DNA of 64,000 nt from VAZQ01 sp963725185 (GCA_963725185.1 CAVRXO010000006.1:2046001-2110000), one strand, 5' to 3'; positions 41,579 through 56,082 are shown, numbered from the stretch's first letter. The notes: a model not told the origin generated them from the letters alone. Translations and numbers: made by a program.

Positions 41579-43012
41579 AGTGATCGTTTTGCCGGCCGAC
41601 ACGACTTTCATGGCGAGGGGCGGGCCAACATCTGCGTTTTCAAAACGGACGCGCAAATTGAGCGCTGCCGCAAGAAATTCTCCGTCGGAGCTGATGGCCC
41701 TGAGCGGGATCGGCGGCTGTTGACCAAAGCGAAGAAGAAGGCCTTCGGCGTCTTGGGCAACCTCGAACGTTTGCCCGTCCTGATTACTGTAACGGCCGGA
41801 ATAATCCGTTCCCGATGGCATCGTCGCCGCAGGCGTTGCCTGGGGGCTTGGCCACCCGTATTCACGACCAACGGCCTTGATGATCTCCCTGCGAAGGGGC
41901 CAGCCCTGAATCGAATTGTTGATCACCACCGCGCCCTGACCCCGAGCGGGAAACATTCTCATCTCGGCGAGAAAGCCTTCATTTCCGCCCTGATGGCCAA
42001 ACTGGAACCTGTCGTCCTGGCCGGCGCAAAACCAACCCAGTCCGACAAAATCCTGGCCGATTTTTTGATCCGGCAATTGCGGGTGCAGCATTTCTGCGAC
42101 GCTGCCTTGCTTGAGCCCCAGTGGCGATCGATCGCCGCGAAGAGTTCGCATGATCTCGGTGCCGAGGCGAGCCAGATCACCCGCCGTCGTCCAAAGTCCC
42201 GCAGCCGCCATCTCGGGATAAACATGCCAGCCGTCACGAGTTTGAACGGCATTCCAAGGGTGGGCTGTCGCCGCACGAGCAGCCATTGCGGCGGGCAAAG
42301 GCTGCTCGAACGTGCTGTCGGCCATGCCTAATGGAGCGAGGATGAGCTCGCGCATCAGATCGGCAAATGGCCGCTTCATGACATCGGCCACGACCTGTTG
42401 GGCGATCGTGGTGCCGCCTCCCGAATAGCGAAACTGAGTGCCCGGGAGCAGATCGACGACCACCGGCTCGTTATTGGCCGGGGGCTCGCCGTTCAGAATT
42501 TGCGGAATCGTCGGTCGCGGCCCGTTGGCTGGATAGCCTGGAAATCCATGCACGGTTGTTCCCGCCGTATGGCTCAAGAGCTGGCGCAACGTGATGCGCG
42601 GCGCCCATCCGTCGTTCGCCGGAACCTGCCACGACGTAAGGTAGCTGTTGACATCGACATCAAGGTCGAGCCTGCCCCCTTCGACCAATCTCATTACCGC
42701 CAGTGCGAACACCGGTTTGCTGATCGAGCCCACCTGGAAGGGCGTGGTCGAGGTGGCCTCTTGGTTTGCGCCGGCTGTCAGCTTGCCGAAACCGCGAGAC
42801 CAGGCGACCTCGAAGTCGTCGATGACGGCCACGCTCGCGCCTGGCGTGGCCAGATGGCTCATCCGCTCGGCAAGCGTCCGCGGCGGCTTGTCCCGGTCCG
42901 GAAAGGGCGTCTCCGGCCGCAAATCTTGCAACACGCGGGAAATTCGATTCTCGGTGTCCGGTGACAGGTCTGCCTCCGTCGCTTGCGCCAGCACGCATCC
43001 GAAAGAGCACAA
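41540..43012 (-). CDS. Serine hydrolase of the beta-lactamase/penicillin-binding family
   Basis: About 490 residues. The active-site motifs are SISK (VGSISKPVFALAVMRL, the SxxK Ser and Lys) and YSGGG as the YxN/YSN equivalent, followed by HQGG near the C-terminal third. A separate C-terminal domain (DYSGRYSNQDGQTFEVAQD) follows. No good start exists in this frame; the TTG at 43012 is a placeholder. If one T is extra near 43006, translation could start at the GTG at 43040 and give an export signal (GLVLFGCVLAQA). Third-position GC looks lower than in the neighbours, hinting at recent acquisition. It follows gyrB on the same strand. Confidence 0.82.
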   Translation of the reverse strand: MCSFGCVLAQATEADLSPDTENRISRVLQDLRPETPFPDRDKPPRTLAERMSHLATPGASVAVIDDFEVAWSRGFGKLTAGANQEATSTTPFQVGSISKPVFALAVMRLVEGGRLDLDVDVNSYLTSWQVPANDGWAPRITLRQLLSHTAGTTVHGFPGYPANGPRPTIPQILNGEPPANNEPVVVDLLPGTQFRYSGGGTTIAQQVVADVMKRPFADLMRELILAPLGMADSTFEQPLPAAMAARAATAHPWNAVQTRDGWHVYPEMAAAGLWTTAGDLARLGTEIMRTLRGDRSPLGLKQGSVAEMLHPQLPDQKIGQDFVGLGWFCAGQDDRFQFGHQGGNEGFLAEMRMFPARGQGAVVINNSIQGWPLRREIIKAVGREYGWPSPQATPAATMPSGTDYSGRYSNQDGQTFEVAQDAEGLLLRFGQQPPIPLRAISSDGEFLAAALNLRVRFENADVGPPLAMKVVSAGKTITLTRVDRQVDRPA

Positions 43013-43076
43013 GCCCGTTGGAATGAAACGGGCAAATCACGCGGGCCGCGGCAAAGCTCCTCCTCGCGAAACCGCG

Positions 43077-45508
<2,432 letters not shown>

Positions 45509-45844
45509 TGCGGAGAACTTTCGAAGTGAGTGCGAGGAAACGTTTCGCCCCTGCTGATGTCGCACGAAAAAGCGGGGCCGTACAGGCCTAATTGACCTCC
45601 CTTAATATGTTGATTTGTCAGCAATTTTAAAGGCCGGCGGTGGCAAAAAATCGACCCCCGGAAAAGCCCCCGACAGCCGGTATTTCGGTGCCCCGGGCGC
45701 GCTAGATTGGGGCGTCCCGGCCGATGATTCGCGCTGGCCCAGCGGAGCATGAATCTTTGCCGAAACGGGTTATCCACTCCCGCATTCGCGCGGGTAGGCT
45801 TTTGGGGATCATGCTCTGAGGGAAATCCAAACGGAGATGCCGCG
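45509..45844. other. Divergent spacer upstream of gyrB
   Basis: These 336 bases separate gyrB (minus) and the 45845 gene (plus). The stretch 45585-45655 is AT-rich with TTAATATGTTGATTT and is the likely gyrB promoter zone. TTATCCACT at 45770-45778 differs by one base from the DnaA-box consensus. No further gene is seen. Confidence 0.45.
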
Positions 45845-46451
45845 ATGCCGCTCGATTTCTGCCATCCGGAGGCCCCCCACAAGAAGCTCAGGATGCCCGA
45901 ATGGTTCGTCTCCAGCCTGATGCTCGATCGTGCGCTCGACGCCATCGTGCGCAGGGTGAAGAAGCTCGACCGCGACCACGACATCCCGTATCTGGCCGGC
46001 TACAGCCAGGACGGCAAGGTCATCTATATCGACCGGCACATGCCGAAGATGATGAAAGTGCGCGGGCGCGAGATCGACACCGACCGCTTTCTCATCTTGC
46101 ACGAAGAGGTCGAGAAGACCCTGATCGATCAGCTCGACCTGCACTATCTGCATGCCCATCAGATCGCCACGCGAGCCGAGGAGGCGGCGGTGCGCGCCGC
46201 CGGCATCCGCTGGCGCGACTACGACCGCTTCATGCAGAAATACGTCAAGCGGATCGGCGACGAGCGGCTCACCAAGGTGCCGGCCGATCTCGACCTCAAG
46301 CCCTATCGCGACGAGCACGATTTCGACCTGCTGCGGCGGATGGCGGATTGCGTCGACAAGGGCACGCTGCCCAAAGGGATGGATGCCGCCAAGCTCGCGC
46401 GGCGCGCTCGAGCGCCATCGGCCGGAGTTCCGGGGGCACCTGCGGATATGA
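45845..46451 (+). CDS. Hypothetical protein with HExxE-type motif, one frame correction
   Basis: 201 residues from MPLDFCHPEAPHKKLRMPEW to LERHRPEFRGHLRI after an extra base is removed near 46398. The middle contains LILHEEVEKTLIDQL and, after a short helix, HYLHAHQIATRAEEAAVRAAG, an arrangement of His and Glu residues that could bind a metal as in zinc peptidase-like folds. This is only a pattern match. I do not recognise the family. It is inserted on the opposite strand between recF and gyrB, which are usually adjacent. Confidence 0.7.
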
Positions 46452-46520
46452 CGCGCAAGAAGAGACACGGCCGCGTCAAGAAAGGTACGGCCCGCGAACG
46501 AAAAAATGAGCGCGACCTGA

Positions 46521-47672
46521 TTAACCGCCGGCGCACTTGCCCGCGATGCGGCCGGGCGCGACTTCGAACACCTGCGCGCGCGGCTCGATCTCCGCGAAGG
46601 CGGCCGGATCGGCGCCGGTCATCCAGACCTGGGCGCCGAGGGCTTCGAGCTCGCCGTAGAGCGCGGCGCGGCGCGCCGGATCGAGATGCGCGACCACTTC
46701 GTCGAGCAGCAGCATCGGCGCAAAGCCGGACATCTCGGCGAGCAAATTCGCGTGCGCCAGGACCAGGCCGATCAGCAGCGCCTTCTGCTCCCCGGTCGAC
46801 GCGTCCGCTGCCGGGATGCCCTTGCGCGCATGGGTGACGGCCAGATCGGTAAGATGCGGGCCATCGAGCGTGCGGCCGGCGGCGGCGTCGCGCGCGCGGT
46901 TGTCCTTGAGTACCGCCCGGTAGCGGTCTTCCACCTCGATCGCGGGGCGTTGCCGGACCAGCTCCTCGATCCAACCCTTGAGCGCGATCTCGCCGGAGGG
47001 AAAGACCGACGCCGGATCGTCGCGCGCCCGCAGGGCCTGTTGCAGCCGCGCCACCGTCTCGGCCCGCTGCGCCGCCACCGCGACTGCGATTTCGGCGGTC
47101 TCGTGCTCGACCGCATCGAGCCAATGCGGGTCCGGGCGCGGCTCCTCCAAGAGCCGGTTGCGCGAGCGCAACGAGCGCTCGAGCGCGGCAACGCGACCGG
47201 AATGCTCGGCGTCCACGGCCAGCGCCAGGCGATCGAGAAATCGCCGGCGCTCGGAGGCGGGCCCGCCGAACATCCCATCCATCGCCGGCACCAGCCAGAT
47301 CACCCGCAGATGATCGGAGAATGCCGCGACCGACGCCGCCGGCTCGCGGTCGATACGGTATTTGCGCGTGAGCGCGGTATCCGCGGTTGCCGGTGCCTCG
47401 ATTCCGGTGCCCAAGCTGGCGAGCCCGAGCGCCCCATCGACGTCGGCCGCAACCGCCCACGAACCGTCGCCTTCCTGGAATGCGACCTCGTCGAGCGTGG
47501 CGCGGCGCAGCCCGCGTCCGGGCGCCAGAAAGGAGATCGCCTCGATCAGATTGGTCTTGCCGGCGCCATTGGGCCCCACCAGCACCACCGGCGCGGCCGC
47601 GATCTCGATCTGGGCGGCGCGGTAGCTGCGGAAATTGGTCAGGGTCAGGCGGCGAATGCGGGCGGCGCTCAT
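46521..47672 (-). CDS. recF: DNA replication and repair protein RecF
   Basis: 383 residues of the SMC-like RecF ATPase, which loads RecA at gaps. Walker A is GPNGAGKTNLIEAISFL near residue 35, the signature is STGEQKALLIGLVLAHA and Walker B is MLLLDEVVAHLDPARR. The N-terminal IRRLTLTNFRSYR is classic. The ATG at 47672 is chosen by this motif; a frame extension upstream enters the GTAGCCCG repeat. It lies 3' of dnaN in the order dnaA-dnaN-recF-gyrB. Confidence 0.96.
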   Translation of the reverse strand: MSAARIRRLTLTNFRSYRAAQIEIAAAPVVLVGPNGAGKTNLIEAISFLAPGRGLRRATLDEVAFQEGDGSWAVAADVDGALGLASLGTGIEAPATADTALTRKYRIDREPAASVAAFSDHLRVIWLVPAMDGMFGGPASERRRFLDRLALAVDAEHSGRVAALERSLRSRNRLLEEPRPDPHWLDAVEHETAEIAVAVAAQRAETVARLQQALRARDDPASVFPSGEIALKGWIEELVRQRPAIEVEDRYRAVLKDNRARDAAAGRTLDGPHLTDLAVTHARKGIPAADASTGEQKALLIGLVLAHANLLAEMSGFAPMLLLDEVVAHLDPARRAALYGELEALGAQVWMTGADPAAFAEIEPRAQVFEVAPGRIAGKCAGG

Positions 47673-47690
47673 TCGGGCAGTTCTAGCGCC

Positions 47691-47826
47691 GTAGCCCGCA
47701 TGAAGCACACCAGGGCGTTTACGCCATAGCCCGCGAAGACGGGCGTAAACGCCCTGGTGCTCTTCGCGGGCTATGCGAAATGCGGGACAGCGTTCCCGGA
47801 TTACGCAAGAGCTCCATCCGGGCTAC
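47691..47826. repeat. GTAGCCCG repeat with interleaved palindromes
   Basis: A GTAGCCCG-family double hairpin has a second element inside its first loop. Arms P1 (CACCAGGGCGTTTACGCC, 47708-47725) and P1' (47742-47759) are perfect complements of 18 bases. Arms P2 (ATAGCCCGCGAAGA, 47726-47739) and P2' (47761-47774) are perfect complements of 14 bases. The order is P1-P2-P1'-P2'. It lies between dnaN and recF. Confidence 0.92.
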
Positions 47827-47851
47827 AGAACTCTGCAGAACTCTGCAGAAC

Positions 47852-48970
47852 TCACACCCGCATCGGCATCAGCACGTAGAGCGCGCCCTTGGCGTCGCGA
47901 TCCTGGATCAGGGTCGGCGAGCCCGGATCGGCCAGCTTGAGCAGCGCCGACTCGCCTTCGATCTGGGCCGCGATATCGAGCAGGTAGCGGGAATTGAAGC
48001 CGATATCGAGCGGTTCGGAGCCATATTCGACTTCGACCTCCTCGGCGGCGCTGCCGGAATCCGGGTTGGTGACCGAAAGCACCAGCTTGCCGTTGGTAAG
48101 CGAGAGCTTGACGGCGCGCCCGCGTTCGCTCGACACCGTGGACACGCGGTCGACCGCCTGCTCGAACTCCTTCTTGTCGACCACAAGATCCTTGTCGTTG
48201 CCGACCGGAATGACCCGGGCGTAATCCGGGAACGTGCCGTCGATGAGCTTGGAGGTCAGCACCACGCTGCCCAACGTGAAACGGATCTTGCCCTGCGACA
48301 GCTCGACCAGCACTTCGCCGCTGCCGTCCTCGATCAGGCGCTGCACCTCGCCGACGGTCTTGCGCGGCACGATGATGCCCGGCATTCCGCCGGCGCCCTC
48401 GGGCAGCGGCAGATCGAGCTGGGCCAATCGGTGGCCGTCGGTCGCCACCGCCCGCAGCGTCGGCGCCGGCGCGGTGCCGGCGGCGTGGAAATAGATGCCG
48501 TTGAGATAGTAGCGGGTCTCCTCGGTCGAGATCGCGAACTGGGTCTTGTCGATCAGGCGCTTGAGGTCCGCCGCGGCCAGCTTGAAGCTGTGGCTCATCT
48601 CGCCGGCCGCGAGATCCGGGAAGTCGCTCTCAGGCAAGGTCTGCAAGGTGAAGCGCGAGCGGCCGGCGCGGATCGCCAGCACCGCGCGATCGCCGGAGGC
48701 CTCGAGCACGACCTGCGTCCCTTCCGGCAGCTTGCGCACGATCTCGTAGATCATGTGGGCCGGCACCGTGGTCGCGCCCCCGGGGCTCGCCTCGGCGGCG
48801 ATCGTCTCGATGACCTCGAGATCGAGATCGGTGGCCTTCAGGGCCAGGTTCGCGCCCTCCGCCCTGATCAGCACATTGGCCAGGATGGGGATCGTGTTGC
48901 GCCGCTCCACCACGCGATGGACGTGGCCCAGCGACTTCAGCAACTCCGAGCGTTCGACCGTGACCTTCAT
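47852..48970 (-). CDS. dnaN: DNA polymerase III beta subunit (sliding clamp)
   Basis: 372 residues, the normal clamp length. It starts MKVTVERSELLKSLGHVHRVVE and has the three repeated clamp domains, with ATDLDLEVIETI, FAISTEETRYYLNGIYF, AVATDGHRLAQLDLPLP, and the C-terminal NSRYLLDIAAQIEG and LYVLMPMRV. The ATG at 48970 fits the conserved start. No frame errors are seen. Confidence 0.98.
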   Translation of the reverse strand: MKVTVERSELLKSLGHVHRVVERRNTIPILANVLIRAEGANLALKATDLDLEVIETIAAEASPGGATTVPAHMIYEIVRKLPEGTQVVLEASGDRAVLAIRAGRSRFTLQTLPESDFPDLAAGEMSHSFKLAAADLKRLIDKTQFAISTEETRYYLNGIYFHAAGTAPAPTLRAVATDGHRLAQLDLPLPEGAGGMPGIIVPRKTVGEVQRLIEDGSGEVLVELSQGKIRFTLGSVVLTSKLIDGTFPDYARVIPVGNDKDLVVDKKEFEQAVDRVSTVSSERGRAVKLSLTNGKLVLSVTNPDSGSAAEEVEVEYGSEPLDIGFNSRYLLDIAAQIEGESALLKLADPGSPTLIQDRDAKGALYVLMPMRV

Positions 48971-49296
48971 CTGCGACCCTGCTCCCCCCAACGGAAATGC
49001 GCCCGCCCCCAGGGGGCCCCGAAGGTGGCGCGCGCCCGCGGATTCCGCAAGGGCGATGGGCTCTCGGCAGGGGGGTTTTCCAGCCGATTCCGCACCAAGG
49101 AACCCGCAATCTTATTTGAGCTTGGTAGTTTGCCGAGGCGGCGCCGGATCCCTCCTCCTGAAAGTGGGAGGGTGGCGTCGAAGGCGCCGGGCAGGGGTCT
49201 TGGTTCCCCGGCCTGCGACACCCCTCCCTCTTTGGGCCTTTTTCAGAGGGAGGGACTCCGCCCGGCGAGCGCCGAGCTGCCGGTTCGCGCCGAGGC
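48971..49296. repeat. dnaA-dnaN spacer with inverted GGGAGGG repeats
   Basis: The 326-base spacer contains TCCTCCTGAAAGTGGGAGGG (49154-49171) and, inverted, CCCTCCCTCTTTGGGCC / CAGAGGGAGGG (49222-49254), so two palindromic elements face each other. No gene is supported. A dnaN promoter may lie here, because the repeats could attenuate transcription coming from dnaA. Confidence 0.65.
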
Positions 49297-50724
49297 CTAG
49301 TCCTGCAGCTGCCGCTTCAACAGCTCGATCTCCTCGGCGAGCGTCACATCATTGTTCACCAGGTTCTCGATCTTGCGGACCGCATGCAGGACCGTGGTGT
49401 GGTCGCGGCCGCCGAAACGGCGCCCGATCTCGGGCAGCGAGCGCAGCGTCAGCGTCTTGGCGAGATACATGGCGACCTGGCGCGGCCGCACCACATTGGC
49501 GGTGCGGCGGGAGGACAACAGGTCGGCGCGACTGACATTGTACTGGCGCGCCACCACGCGCTGGATGTCCTCGATCTTGACGCGGCGCGGCTCCTGCGGA
49601 CGGATCAGATCGCGGACTTCGTGCTCGGCCATTTCGAGCGTGACCGGCTGTCCGGTCAGCTTGCTGTGCGCGAGCAGGCGGTTGAGGGCGCCTTCCAGAT
49701 CGCGACCGTTGTGGGTCACGGACTTGGCGATGAAGCTGAGCACGCCTGCCGGCACGTCAAAGCCGGGGTGATGCTGCCGCGCGGCGGCCACCCGGGATTT
49801 GAGGATTTCCAGCCGCAGCTCCTCGCCCAGCGCGCCCATCTCGACGACCAACCCGCCGGCCAGCCGCGAGCGCATGCGTTCGTCGAGACTTTCGAGATCG
49901 GACGGCGGTCGATCCGAGGCGATCACCACCTGGCGGCCGGAATCGATGAGGGCATTGAGAGTGTGGCAGAATTCGGCCTGGGTGGACTTGCCTTGCAGGA
50001 ATTGCAGATCGTCGATCACCAGGACGTCGATGGCGCGCAGCGCCTCCTTGAAGGCGATTGCGGTCTGCGCCCGCAGCGCCGCCACGAAGCCGTACATGAA
50101 TTTCTCGGCGGTCAAATACAGCACCTTGCGGTCGGGGCCGACATTGCCGGCCCAGGCCACCGCTTGCAGCAGATGGGTCTTGCCCAGGCCGACGCCGGCA
50201 TGGATGTAGAGCGGGTTGAACATGACGGTATCGCCGCGGCGCGCGCGCGCGACCTGGAGGGCGGCCGCATGGGCGAGCGTATTCGAGCGGCCGACCACGA
50301 AAGCGTCGAAGGTCAGGCGCGGATCGAGCGGCGAGCCGCCGAGGCCTTCATGCACGGCCGAGATCGGCGGCAGCAGGCCGCGCGGCTCGTGGCCGTTGAC
50401 CTTGGCCTCGCGCGGCGGGGCCGGCGGCTCCACCGGCTGGACCTTGGGCGGCAATTGCCGGATCGCCGCCGAGCGGACGGTCAGCTCGATCCGCGTGGTC
50501 GTGGCTTGCTCGGACTGCCAGCAGCCCAGCAGCTTTTCGGCATAGTGGGATTGGATCCAGCTCTTGAGAAACCGTGTGGGGACCGAGAGCTTGATCGTCT
50601 CGACCTCGACGCCATCGAGCTCCATGCGCGCGAACCAACTGAGATAGATGTCCTCGCCGACTTCGATGCGGAGGCGGTCCTTCACGCGCAACCATCGCTC
50701 CTGATCAATGCTGTTCATTTTCAT
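49297..50724 (-). CDS. dnaA: Chromosomal replication initiator DnaA
   Basis: 475 residues from the ATG at 50724 (MKMNSIDQERWLRVKDRL); 50718 is an equal alternative. N-terminal DnaB/DiaA-interaction domain I (GEDIYLSWFARMELDG) is followed by a proline-rich linker, then the AAA+ domain with Walker A GVGLGKTHLLQAVAW and Walker B VLVIDDLQFLQG. The C-terminal DNA-binding signature is EIGRRFGGRDHTTVLHAVRKIE. DnaA unwinds the origin with ATP. A 1.1 kb gene-free region lies upstream. Confidence 0.97.
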   Translation of the reverse strand: MKMNSIDQERWLRVKDRLRIEVGEDIYLSWFARMELDGVEVETIKLSVPTRFLKSWIQSHYAEKLLGCWQSEQATTTRIELTVRSAAIRQLPPKVQPVEPPAPPREAKVNGHEPRGLLPPISAVHEGLGGSPLDPRLTFDAFVVGRSNTLAHAAALQVARARRGDTVMFNPLYIHAGVGLGKTHLLQAVAWAGNVGPDRKVLYLTAEKFMYGFVAALRAQTAIAFKEALRAIDVLVIDDLQFLQGKSTQAEFCHTLNALIDSGRQVVIASDRPPSDLESLDERMRSRLAGGLVVEMGALGEELRLEILKSRVAAARQHHPGFDVPAGVLSFIAKSVTHNGRDLEGALNRLLAHSKLTGQPVTLEMAEHEVRDLIRPQEPRRVKIEDIQRVVARQYNVSRADLLSSRRTANVVRPRQVAMYLAKTLTLRSLPEIGRRFGGRDHTTVLHAVRKIENLVNNDVTLAEEIELLKRQLQD

Positions 50725-51180
50725 CCCATAATGGTCGAGAAGGCGTTGAATCGAACGCGGTTGAAACTCGGACACGGGCCGCACGCACCAGACCGACGGT
50801 GAATGGAAAAACGCGGACGGGGAGCGTGGCGGCAGAGGCAAGCCGGTCAGTGCCGGCGACCGCCAGGCCGCGGCGTCAGGGCGGGGCCGGACGTCCCGGC
50901 ACCATGCGCGGGCCGGCCGAATAAAGGCCGGCGCAAAAGAGCCAAGCCTGGGCGGGACCGACCGGATGGCTCCATGCCTGACGCGGTGTCATGAATGTCA
51001 TGATGTTGGCCCCCCCAATTCATCGCCGCCGCACGGCGATGTAACATGCCTTTTGACTGACCCAAGTCTTGGTAACGGCCTTTTGCTGCTCGCGGACTAT
51101 CCACTCGGCAACAGCAGGCTATTACTCACGCCCTTTAAGTCGAACTTGGGGTCAATCGCCTGACTATTGCGGGCCAAATT

Positions 51181-51189
51181 TGTGAATAA
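51181..51189 (-). promoter_or_regulatory. DnaA box (TTATTCACA, reverse)
   Basis: TGTGAATAA reads TTATTCACA on the minus strand and fits the relaxed TTATNCACA consensus. It is the only good match I found in the dnaA-rpsT gap, so it could serve dnaA autoregulation as well as initiation. Confidence 0.55.
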
Positions 51190-51765
51190 CCGGACACGGC
51201 TCAAGAGTTCCCATGCTCGAGGCGTTCGAATACTGACCGTGTTCGAGGTAATCGCAAGTGGCCCGCGATGAAATTAAGGTTACCACGCCAGTTCTCGGCT
51301 GCAACGTCGAGAGTGGTATAGGCCGGACCCGCTTCCGCCCGAAAATTGCCGTGTTGGCCCTCAAATGCCCTTACTTAAGCCCATGAGGTGCTGTGTTAAT
51401 TTTTGGTTTCAGCGGCGCCGAAGCCGGCTTCCCGAAAGGCCTCATTTTAACGCCGAAGAGCGCGCTCGGGGCCGGCTCAAATATGACAGATTCAAAGCCC
51501 TTACCGCTGCTTTCCCTGTAAATCGTTCTGCAAGCAGCTGTATTTTTGTGCGGAAAGATGACCTAACCCCCCCGCCCGGAGGGTCGGAATAAAAAGCGGC
51601 TTTCGCACCCTACAGAAAACACCCTAGGTGCACATAGAGTCACTTTAGTGACGTTTTTGCAACAACTTCCACTCGAAATCCAGTTTTTCAAAGCAAATCG
51701 CACGCGCGCCGGCTCCGACGCGCGCTTCTGGCCTTGCTCGGTGGTGGTCGTCGATAAGATCCGCA

Positions 51766-51794
51766 AACAAAAAGCCCGGAACGCGAGCCGGGCC
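51766..51794 (-). terminator. Rho-independent terminator of rpsT
   Basis: On the minus strand GGCCCGGCTCGCGTTCCGGGC forms a stem with a short loop and is followed by TTTTTGTTTG. It lies 30 bases after the rpsT stop in the correct direction. Confidence 0.9.
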
Positions 51795-51823
51795 TCGACG
51801 CGACCATCGCGCGCCGCGAAATG

Positions 51824-52090
51824 CTATTTGCCGAGCTCCGCCACCCGCTGGGTGAGCCGCGACACCTTGCGGCTGGCCGAGTTCTTGTGAACGATCCCCA
51901 GCTGGGCCGCGCGCATGATCACCGGCTCGGCCTCGCCGAGCGCGGCAAGCGCCAGGGCGCGGTCGCCCGTCGCAATCGCATCCTCGACCTTGCCCACGTG
52001 GTTGCGCAGCCGCGAACGGCGCGCCTTATTGATCACTGTCCGGCGCGCCATCTGGCGCGCTGCCTTCTTGGCTGAAGCGGTATTGGCCAT
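51824..52090 (-). CDS. rpsT: 30S ribosomal protein S20
   Basis: 88 residues of small-subunit protein bS20. It starts MANTASAKKAARQMARR, continues VINKARRSRLRNHVGKVEDAI and ends ASRKVSRLTQRVAELGK, a typical helix bundle rich in Lys and Arg. The ATG at 52090 matches the family start. It has its own terminator downstream, and the dnaA gap follows. The neighbourhood rpsT-dnaA is common in Rhizobiales. Confidence 0.97.
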   Translation of the reverse strand: MANTASAKKAARQMARRTVINKARRSRLRNHVGKVEDAIATGDRALALAALGEAEPVIMRAAQLGIVHKNSASRKVSRLTQRVAELGK

Positions 52091-52168
52091 ACCCGTTCTC
52101 GTCCTGCGGCAGGCGGCAACTGCCGCATGCATCTAAGTTCCGTGATGACGGCAAATTTGCCGCACGCG

Positions 52169-52202
52169 CAAAAAAAGCAGCGGCGGCGAGATATCCGCCG
52201 CC
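52169..52202 (-). terminator. Rho-independent terminator of maeB
   Basis: On the minus strand GGCGGATATCTCGCCGCC is a stable hairpin, followed by GCTGCTTTTTTTGCGC. It lies about 90 bases after the maeB stop, in the right direction, and upstream of rpsT. Confidence 0.85.
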
Positions 52203-52292
52203 AGCCGGCGCCGCTTATAATGGCGGCACCCCGTCACGTCAATGTCCGCACCGGATTCGTGTCCGGCGGTGCGTGGCTCGGCCGTTTCCCGG

Positions 52293-54576
<2,284 letters not shown>

Positions 54577-54788
54577 TTCAGCTCCTTGGCCGTCCAGATA
54601 GGCCAGCTGGGGGAGGGGACGCAATCGCGTGGATCGTCCACCGACAGGTTGCAGGGATGCGGCTCGAGCTGCGCTGCGGTCGCGACCGACTGGTCCATGG
54701 GGTGGATTCCGGCATCGTAATTGAAGCAGCACGCCGAGACGTGTAAGCGTGGGGCAGGGACGAGCTCTTAGCCTAGCACGGCGCGATC

Positions 54789-55109
54789 ATGATCCGTTTT
54801 TTGTTTCGCTTCGTCGGCCTGTTGGGGCTGGCCTTGGGTTTCGTGTTCCTGGTCTACGACGGGACCAAGTCGATCGCCAACCGGGTGATCGAGATGACCA
54901 CCGTGGAGAGATTTTGGAACGAGGTCTATCCCAAGAGCCCGCAGGACGTCTTGCGGCCCATCACCGCCCCGATCGCGAGCTGGCTGTGGGATCCGGTGAC
55001 CGTCTCCCTCCTGCACGCTCCGATCTGGGTTGTCCTGGCGGTCGTGGCTTCGCTCCTGATGATACTCGGACGCAGAAAAAAGCCGCTCATCGGCTACGCA
55101 CGCGACTGA
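54789..55109 (+). CDS. Small two-helix membrane protein, unknown
   Basis: 106 residues with an N-terminal helix (LFRFVGLLGLALGFVFLVYDG) and a C-terminal helix (IWVVLAVVASLLMILGRRKK), and a soluble loop with ERFWNEVYPKSPQDVLRP between. Positive ends suggest both termini in the cytoplasm. I recognise it only as a conserved Rhizobiales-type hypothetical. It is divergent from maeB. Confidence 0.75.
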   Translation: MIRFLFRFVGLLGLALGFVFLVYDGTKSIANRVIEMTTVERFWNEVYPKSPQDVLRPITAPIASWLWDPVTVSLLHAPIWVVLAVVASLLMILGRRKKPLIGYARD

Positions 55110-55111
55110 CC

Positions 55112-55229
55112 GTGCCGCACTTGTCCCGGCCGTGAGCGCGTTTACGCGCGTCTTTGACGCGCTATGAGCCGGGACCGTCCGAAACTCTGAGCTTGTAACG
55201 GTCCCGGCTCAAGGCCGGGGCAAGTGTTG
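55112..55229. repeat. Composite inverted repeat (CACTTGTCCCGGCC family)
   Basis: Outer arms CACTTGTCCCGGCC (55118-55131) and GGCCGGGGCAAGTG (55213-55226) enclose inner arms AGCCGGGACCGT / ACGGTCCCGGCT and a GCGCGTTTACGCGC hairpin. It occupies the spacer before msrA. Related GGTCCGGCCTAAAGGCCGGGAC sequence lies at 56953-56975. Confidence 0.85.
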
Positions 55230-55318
55230 CACGGTTTTCGGCCGGCTCAAGCGGGCACACGCTGCGCTTGCCCGATAGCGACCCTATATAGAGCCGCGAA
55301 CCTAAGGAGATCACGCCC

Positions 55319-55981
<663 letters not shown>

Positions 55982-56082
55982 GGGATCGGGGCGATGCCGC
56001 GCTCCCATGCGTGGTGAGGGTTTCTTAACCATATCGGGTGCTAATCCGTTAACCCTCTTGGTTCGGGTTTCGGATTTGCCGC

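Larger units (their letters stand above)
50725..51823. other. Gene-free dnaA-rpsT region, candidate origin or dnaA control region
   Basis: About 1.1 kb with no supported gene, the longest such gap in the window. It includes TGTGAATAA (51181-51189, a DnaA-box variant in reverse), a weak CTATCCACT near 51095, GCCTTTTG twice around 51047-51087, and AT-rich stretches such as TTAATTTTTGG (51395). GC falls well below neighbours between about 51000 and 51730. The dnaA promoter must lie here. Origin function is possible but the box number is low. Confidence 0.5.
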
